Shown: one piece after another, positions 59,731 to 64,000 of the stretch
How positions within the stretch are numbered: the first letter of the stretch is position 1
Layout: each line of letters starts with the position of its first letter
Made by a program: the position numbers and the translations under genes
Notes under the pieces: model-generated
What the model was told of the DNA's origin: nothing
What the model saw: the letters and a program-made list of their open reading frames with translations, nothing else
The model's database searches: none
NCBI RefSeq assembly: GCF_028622115.1
Contig: NZ_CP097263.1
Span: 4,092,001 to 4,156,000, forward strand
DNA length: 64,000 nt
Direction: 5' to 3'
Source of the DNA: Kutzneria chonburiensis
Lineage (GTDB): Bacteria > Actinomycetota > Actinomycetes > Mycobacteriales > Pseudonocardiaceae

Positions 59731-60501
59731 TCAATCAAAATCGGGGCTAACGTGCACCAGCACGCCGCGGTCAGCCAGCGCCTGGCGCTGGTCCTCGGGT
59801 GCGGTCGGGTCGGTGACGACGACGTCGGGGCGATCGGCGGCACAGACGTGGGCCAGTGCGGCGCGATCCCATTTCGCGCCGTCGACCAGCGCGAGCGTGC
59901 GCCCGGACACCGCGATGGCCTGCTGCTTGACCTCCGCGTCGTCCAGGTCGAACGCGGTGAGCCCGGAGTCGAGGCTGAACGCGCAGGGGCTCACCACGGC
60001 GACGTCGAATCGCAGCTGTTTCAACGAGTTCAGGGTCAGCGGACCGACCATGGCCAGCTCGCCCCGGCGCGGCTCTCCGCCCGGGATCAGCAGCCGAACC
60101 CTTGGGGCGTCAAGGAGTTCGGTCACGGCATGCAGCGAGAGCGGCAGCACCGTCACCGCCCGGTCGCGCAGCCGGCGGGCCACTTCCAGCGCCGTGGTGC
60201 CGCTGTCCAGCACGACCGTCTCGCCGTCGCGGATCAACTCCACCGTGGCCTCGGCGATCGCCTGCTTGGCCTGGATGGCCGACACCGCGCGCGCCGCGAA
60301 CGGCGGCTCCACTCCGGACGGCGTCGCCGGCACCGCGCCGCCGTGCACCCGGCGCAGCACGCCGTGCGCCGCCAGGACGTCGAGGTCGCGCCGTACCGTC
60401 ATCTCCGACGCGCCCGTCACCATGGCGAGCTCGGCCACCGTCACCTGAGCGGTGCTCTTCAGCCGCTCGACGATCACCCGCTGCCGCTCTGCTCCACGCA
60501 C
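59731..60501 (-). CDS. DeoR/GlpR-family transcriptional regulator
   Basis: A 256-residue regulator. The N-terminal DeoR helix-turn-helix is VTVAELAMVTGASEMTVRRDLDVL (in parts), followed by the family HGVLRRVHGGAV. The sugar-phosphate-binding DeoRC domain has VVLDSGTTALEVARRL and ALVDGAKWDRAALAHVC. Such proteins usually respond to a phosphorylated sugar. GTG at 60501 is the only start in a good position. A perfect ten-base inverted repeat (60533-60570) lies directly upstream, between this gene and the divergent TetR gene. Confidence 0.92.
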   Translation of the reverse strand: MRGAERQRVIVERLKSTAQVTVAELAMVTGASEMTVRRDLDVLAAHGVLRRVHGGAVPATPSGVEPPFAARAVSAIQAKQAIAEATVELIRDGETVVLDSGTTALEVARRLRDRAVTVLPLSLHAVTELLDAPRVRLLIPGGEPRRGELAMVGPLTLNSLKQLRFDVAVVSPCAFSLDSGLTAFDLDDAEVKQQAIAVSGRTLALVDGAKWDRAALAHVCAADRPDVVVTDPTAPEDQRQALADRGVLVHVSPDFD

Positions 60502-60532
60502 CCATAGGATGTTTCCACCTTGCCGTGCGTTC

Positions 60533-60570
60533 GCACAAGCGGTATGTTCGTTCTATCACGCCGCTTGTGC
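60533..60570. promoter_or_regulatory. Inverted repeat GCACAAGCGG-N18-CCGCTTGTGC
   Basis: Ten-base perfect arms separated by 18 bases in the shared control region of the DeoR and TetR genes. The spacing is right for a DeoR-type or TetR-type operator with two separate half-sites. Confidence 0.65.
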
Positions 60571-60596
60571 TTTTGCCGCTGCGGCATGATGGATTC

Positions 60597-61199
60597 ATGC
60601 GCGCCGTCGACACCGGGGGCTACCTGAAGGGCCGGATCCGCCGGGAGGACATCATCTCGGCGGCGGCCGTCGTGTACGGCGAGGTCGGCTACCACGGGGC
60701 GTCGCTGCGGGAGATCGCCAAGCGCGTCGGCATCTCCCACGCCGGCCTGCTGTACTACTTCCCCACCAAGGAGGCCCTTTTGGCGGCCGTCCTCGAGCGC
60801 CGCGACGCCGAGGACGCCGAGCGTGAGCAGCTCGCCTCCCCGCCCGGCCTCGAGGTCCTGCGCCACTACCTGGCGCTGGCCTCGCACAACGTCCGCCACC
60901 CCGGCATCGTCGACCTCTACACGCGCCTGGCCGCCGAGGCCGTCGCCCCCGACCACCCGGCCCACAACTACTTCCGCAAGCACTACGACGAGGCCCGGGC
61001 CGGCGTGCGGGACTCCTTCCGGGTGTTGTCCGAGCGTGGCGACCTGCGAACCGGCGTCGACCCCGAGCAGGCCACCGTCGCCTTCATCGCCCTGATGGAC
61101 GGCCTCCAGGTGCAGTGGCTCACCACCCCCGACCAGATCGACCTGGTCGGCTCCCTGCGGTTCTACCTCCAGTCGCTGCTCACGGTGCCGCTGGACTGA
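60597..61199 (+). CDS. TetR-family transcriptional regulator
   Basis: A 200-residue repressor. The helix-turn-helix is SLREIAKRVGISHAGLLYYFPTKEALL (in parts), near residue 45. The ligand domain is of the TetR_C_6/BetI-like type with LARLAAEAVAPDHPAHNYFRKHY-like helices and a final FIALMDGLQVQWL. This subgroup often sits beside sugar-acting genes in actinomycetes. ATG at 60597. It is divergent from the DeoR gene, and its 3' end overlaps that of the carboxylesterase by 20 bases. Confidence 0.9.
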   Translation: MRAVDTGGYLKGRIRREDIISAAAVVYGEVGYHGASLREIAKRVGISHAGLLYYFPTKEALLAAVLERRDAEDAEREQLASPPGLEVLRHYLALASHNVRHPGIVDLYTRLAAEAVAPDHPAHNYFRKHYDEARAGVRDSFRVLSERGDLRTGVDPEQATVAFIALMDGLQVQWLTTPDQIDLVGSLRFYLQSLLTVPLD

Positions 61200-62673
61200 G
61201 CAATTCGACCGGCGGGTAGTCGACGCCGGCCCACACGGCGCGGCGGCCGACGGCCGGGCCGGGGTCGGTGATCAGGCGGTCGGTGCGGTCCCAGATCCGC
61301 ACCGGCGTAGAAGCCGCGGTAACCGGCGGCCAGCCGGGGTCGCCGTTGGCGGCGAACGAGGCCCACGCGTCGACCATGCGGCCGGCCAGGGCCCAGTCCT
61401 CGGCGGTGGCGGTGCCGCCGATCAGCAGGTCCTGGAAGGGGCCGCCGGGCTTGAGGTCGCCGAAGGTGAACGGCAGGTCGGCGGCGTGGCACGCGCCCAG
61501 CGCGCCGCCGAAAGCCGGGCTGCGCCAGGCGAAGCGGGCCAGAAAGGCGCGGCCACCGGCGGCCTCGGCCAGGCGTATGGCGTACTCGCCGAAGAAGAAG
61601 TCGGTCAGCAGCATCGCGTGCAGGTCCGGGACGGACGCCCCGGGCGCGGTCGCCTTGAAGTGGGCGAGGTCGTTCGGGGTCAGTCCGACGTCGGCGGCGA
61701 GGGCGGCCAGCTCGGCGTCGGTGCTGACGGCCGGCACGCCGCCGGTCACGCTGAACAGCCGGAACTCGTCGATGGTGTGGCACAGCAACAGATCGACGTT
61801 GCCGACGGCGTCGAGCGGCGTCGTGGGCAGCATGTCACCGTCGACCACGGGGCTGAACAGGGTCGGGACCTGCCGGCGCAGACCGGGCTTGTCGCGGTAG
61901 CTGCCGAGCACGGCGTTGGCGGCGTCGATCATACGGGCGGGGTCGGTGTTGGCCAGGGCGTCGATGTCGTACGGGACGCCCGCGGCCTCGGCGACCTGGC
62001 GGCCGAAGACCTCGGCCATGCTCGGGGCGAAGTACTCGCTGGGCACGCTGTGGGCGATGCCGCGGCGGAACAGGCCGTCGGCGGCGGGCATCGCCGCCAG
62101 CGTGACGACCGAGCCGCCGCCCGAGGACTGCCCGGCGACCGTGACGTTGCCGGGATCGCCGCCGAACGCGGAGATGTTGTCCCGCACCCATTCCAGCGCG
62201 GCGATCTGGTCAAGCAGCCCGCGGTTGTCCGGCGCGCCGGGCACGTGGCCGAAGCCGTCGAAGCCGACGCGGTAGTTGAACGTCACGACGACCAGGCCAG
62301 CCCGGACCAGGGCGGCCGGGTCGTACATGTCGGCACAGCCGTTGGTGTAGCTGCCGCCGTAGATCCAGACCAGCACCGGCAGCCCGGTGTTCGGTTGCTC
62401 GGGCCTGGCCACGTCGACCGTGAGGATGTCGTCGCCGTCGCCCGGACGCCAGGTCGGGATGCCGGGAAACGGCGTGTCCGGCTGCGGCGGGATCGGCCCG
62501 AACGCCGTCGCGTCACGCACGCCGTCCCATGCTCGTGGCGGTTGTGGCGCTTGGAACCTACCGAGGCCGGTCGGGGCCAGGGCGTACGGGATGCCGCGGA
62601 ACGAGAGGACACCGTCGGCCGTGCGCGCCCCGCCGACCTGGCCGCCGGCGACCGAAACCACGTGCTGGGTCAT
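61180..62673 (-). CDS. Type-B carboxylesterase
   Basis: A 497-residue alpha/beta-hydrolase of the carboxylesterase family. The early FRGIPYALAP, the oxyanion block VLVWIYGGSYTNG, the nucleophile elbow TVAGQSSGGGSV (about residue 185) and a late catalytic His region fit para-nitrobenzyl esterase relatives. No signal peptide is present. It would hydrolyse esters or carbamates of small compounds. ATG at 62673 is the first start fitting the family N-terminus. It lies 59 bases after the oxidoreductase gene on the same strand. Confidence 0.92.
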   Translation of the reverse strand: MTQHVVSVAGGQVGGARTADGVLSFRGIPYALAPTGLGRFQAPQPPRAWDGVRDATAFGPIPPQPDTPFPGIPTWRPGDGDDILTVDVARPEQPNTGLPVLVWIYGGSYTNGCADMYDPAALVRAGLVVVTFNYRVGFDGFGHVPGAPDNRGLLDQIAALEWVRDNISAFGGDPGNVTVAGQSSGGGSVVTLAAMPAADGLFRRGIAHSVPSEYFAPSMAEVFGRQVAEAAGVPYDIDALANTDPARMIDAANAVLGSYRDKPGLRRQVPTLFSPVVDGDMLPTTPLDAVGNVDLLLCHTIDEFRLFSVTGGVPAVSTDAELAALAADVGLTPNDLAHFKATAPGASVPDLHAMLLTDFFFGEYAIRLAEAAGGRAFLARFAWRSPAFGGALGACHAADLPFTFGDLKPGGPFQDLLIGGTATAEDWALAGRMVDAWASFAANGDPGWPPVTAASTPVRIWDRTDRLITDPGPAVGRRAVWAGVDYPPVELLSPAAP

Positions 62674-62732
62674 GCTTCGACCGTACTCGGCGACCGTCCA
62701 CAGCAGACCGAACGGGCAGCGGACGCGGTCCG

Positions 62733-63827
62733 TCAGAACGTCGCGGCGTGCGGATCCCAGTCCTCGGGCAGGGCCGGCGGAATCTCCACCGTGCTGGCCA
62801 CTTCGACGGCATGCCCGAGGGTGATCGACTCCTCGGCGGCGAGCAGCGCGTCGAGGACGTGATAGGCCAGCTCGCCCGAGGCCCGTTCCGGCACGCCGGC
62901 CCGGATCGCGCGGGCCAGCTCGAGCGCCCCCGTGCCGCGCTCGGCCGAATGTCCTTGCGCGGCAAGCTCTTGCGGCTCGTCCCCGAGATGGAGCGTGGTG
63001 CTGCCGACGAACGTGTTGGGATCGGGCAGCACCGCCGTGCCGCTGCTGCCGGTGATCTCCAGCTGCCCGCGGCGGACCAGCTGCGAATCGAAGCTGAACA
63101 CCGCCTGGGCCGAGCCGCCGCGTTCGAACTCGATCAGCGTCGTCACGTTGGTCGGCACGCCGACCGGGAACTCCGTGCCCGCCTTGGGACCGCTGGCGAT
63201 CACCCGCCGGTCGCGGGACCGGGTGCCGGCCGCCGTGACCCGGCGGATCGGGCCGAAGAGGTTGATCAACGTGGTCAGGTAGTACGGGCCCATGTCCAGC
63301 AGCGGGCCCGCGCCGGGCTGGTAGAGGAATTCCGGCGAGGGATGCCAGATCTCGGGTCCCGGCATCTGGAACAGGGCCAGCGCCGACAGCGGCGTGCCGA
63401 TCATGCCCGCGTCGACCGCCCGGCGGGCCGTCTGCAGGCCGGCCCCGAGCACCGTGTCCGGCGCACTGGCCACCCGCAGACCGCGTTCGCGCGCCCGGTC
63501 GAGGAGCTTGCGGCCGGTCTGGCGGTCCATGGCCAGCGGCTTCTCGGCCCACACGTGCTTGCCGGACTCCAGCGCCGCCAGGCCGACGTCGACGTGCGCC
63601 GTGGGCACCGTCAGGTTGACGACCAGCTCGATCTCGGGGTCGGCCAGCAGTTCCGTGACCGTGCCCGAGCGCGGGACGTTGAACTTGCCGGCCTGGGCGG
63701 CGGCACGGGCCGTGTCGATGTCGGCGACGAACCGCACTTGCAGGTCGGGGAAGCTGGTGAGGTTGGTCAGGTAGGTGTCGCTGATGACGCCGGCCCCGAT
63801 CAGGCCGACGCCCATCGGGCCCGTCAC
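62733..63827 (-). CDS. Gfo/Idh/MocA-family oxidoreductase
   Basis: A 364-residue NAD(P)-dependent dehydrogenase. The Rossmann nucleotide motif is GVGLIGAGVISDTYL at the N-terminus, the catalytic Lys region is HVWAEKPLAMD, and GPLLDMGPYYLTTLINLFGP (in parts) fits the C-terminal sugar-binding domain. Substrates are typically sugars or inositols. GTG at 63827 overlaps the stop of the upstream isomerase gene (GTGA), so the two are translationally coupled, a common pairing for sugar oxidation in actinomycetes. Confidence 0.93.
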   Translation of the reverse strand: MTGPMGVGLIGAGVISDTYLTNLTSFPDLQVRFVADIDTARAAAQAGKFNVPRSGTVTELLADPEIELVVNLTVPTAHVDVGLAALESGKHVWAEKPLAMDRQTGRKLLDRARERGLRVASAPDTVLGAGLQTARRAVDAGMIGTPLSALALFQMPGPEIWHPSPEFLYQPGAGPLLDMGPYYLTTLINLFGPIRRVTAAGTRSRDRRVIASGPKAGTEFPVGVPTNVTTLIEFERGGSAQAVFSFDSQLVRRGQLEITGSSGTAVLPDPNTFVGSTTLHLGDEPQELAAQGHSAERGTGALELARAIRAGVPERASGELAYHVLDALLAAEESITLGHAVEVASTVEIPPALPEDWDPHAATF

Positions 63828-64000
63828 GGCTCCAGTCCGAGCACGAAGGCGCGGCTGGCCGTGATCCCCTCGTAGATGTCGCCGTCGTACTGGTCGAACT
63901 CCACCACCCTCAGCGCCTGCGGCGCCGCCGCCAGCACCTCCGCCACCGGCACCTCGCCTTGACCCGCCGGCACCTGGCCCGTCGCGTCGGTGTTGAGGCC
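63824..64000 (-). CDS. Sugar phosphate isomerase/epimerase-like protein, C-terminal part (partial)
   Basis: The last 58 residues of a gene that continues beyond the window. They read LNTDATGQVPAGQGEVPVAE and later VVEFDQYDGDIYEGITASRA, the ending of AP-endonuclease-2-type TIM-barrel isomerases (the G-x-G-E and V-E-x-D motifs carry a metal ligand and the final strand). It overlaps the oxidoreductase start by four bases, supporting a joint sugar-conversion role. Confidence 0.8.
   Translation of the reverse strand, partial: GLNTDATGQVPAGQGEVPVAEVLAAAPQALRVVEFDQYDGDIYEGITASRAFVLGLEP

Overview
The window is high-GC DNA with many GTG starts, tightly packed genes and 1-4 base start/stop overlaps. 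Its gene content is that of a large-genome soil actinomycete: ECF sigma factor with ZAS anti-sigma, polyprenol-phosphomannose synthase, serine/threonine kinase with membrane tail, LAL-type LuxR regulator, many secreted glycosidases. A Pseudonocardiales member (Kutzneria/Amycolatopsis-like) is my guess; the sequence does not settle the genus. I saw no tRNA, rRNA, CRISPR array, IS transposase or phage gene.

Region 1 (1-13.8 kb) is cell envelope and signalling. It has a DUF4173-like membrane protein, a Thr-rich anchored surface protein, a membrane protein paired with a non-RD Ser/Thr kinase, a GT39-type transferase, a secreted probable hydrolase, and an operon of a double-sensor HAMP protein, PgsB/CapB-like and PgsC/CapC-like poly-gamma-glutamate synthase subunits and an NlpC/P60-like protein that has lost its catalytic residues. 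Polyprenol monophosphomannose synthase and a gamma-carbonic anhydrase follow. Region 2 (13.8-19 kb) is a copper module: ECF sigma factor, divergent anti-sigma with a Met/His-rich outer loop, YcnI and CopC-CopD. An isochorismatase-fold hydrolase and a GlxA-type regulator come next.

Region 3 (19-27 kb) is accessory. A DUF559/AbiEi-like nuclease-fold gene is bracketed by two inverted copies of a 53-bp palindrome, with two DnaA-box sequences in its leader. A YcaO gene converges on a small TPR protein, an O-methyltransferase relative and a LAL regulator. A DUF3089 lipase and a TMEM175-type channel with a four-half-site operator follow. Region 4 (27-42.3 kb) is carbohydrate use: GH1 beta-glucosidase, Opp-type ABC importer, divergent ROK regulator, then secreted GH16, GH16-lectin, GH75-lectin and lectin-GH18 enzymes, together able to attack fungal cell walls.

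Region 5 (42.3-52 kb) has a serine hydrolase, DUF1275 protein, BNR-repeat protein, a lux-like trio (LLM flavin oxidoreductase, LuxE/PaaK-like adenylating enzyme, LuxC-like reductase), an FGGY sugar kinase and three small unknown genes. Region 6 (52-64 kb) is catabolic and regulatory: M20 amidohydrolase, TetR with paired operators, tandem-Lrp regulator, FMN reductase, a fused maleylacetate reductase-hydroxyquinol dioxygenase, MFS transporter, DeoR and TetR regulators, carboxylesterase, and a Gfo/Idh/MocA dehydrogenase with a sugar isomerase.

Two window-wide signals stand out. First, an exactly 53-bp palindromic repeat occurs five times, always just past a stop codon, and one copy sits in the loop of a second, ~118-bp palindromic family. 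Second, five places look like single-base deletions in short homopolymers that break or fuse genes which otherwise look intact. That pattern suggests sequencing error and should be checked before any of them is called a pseudogene.
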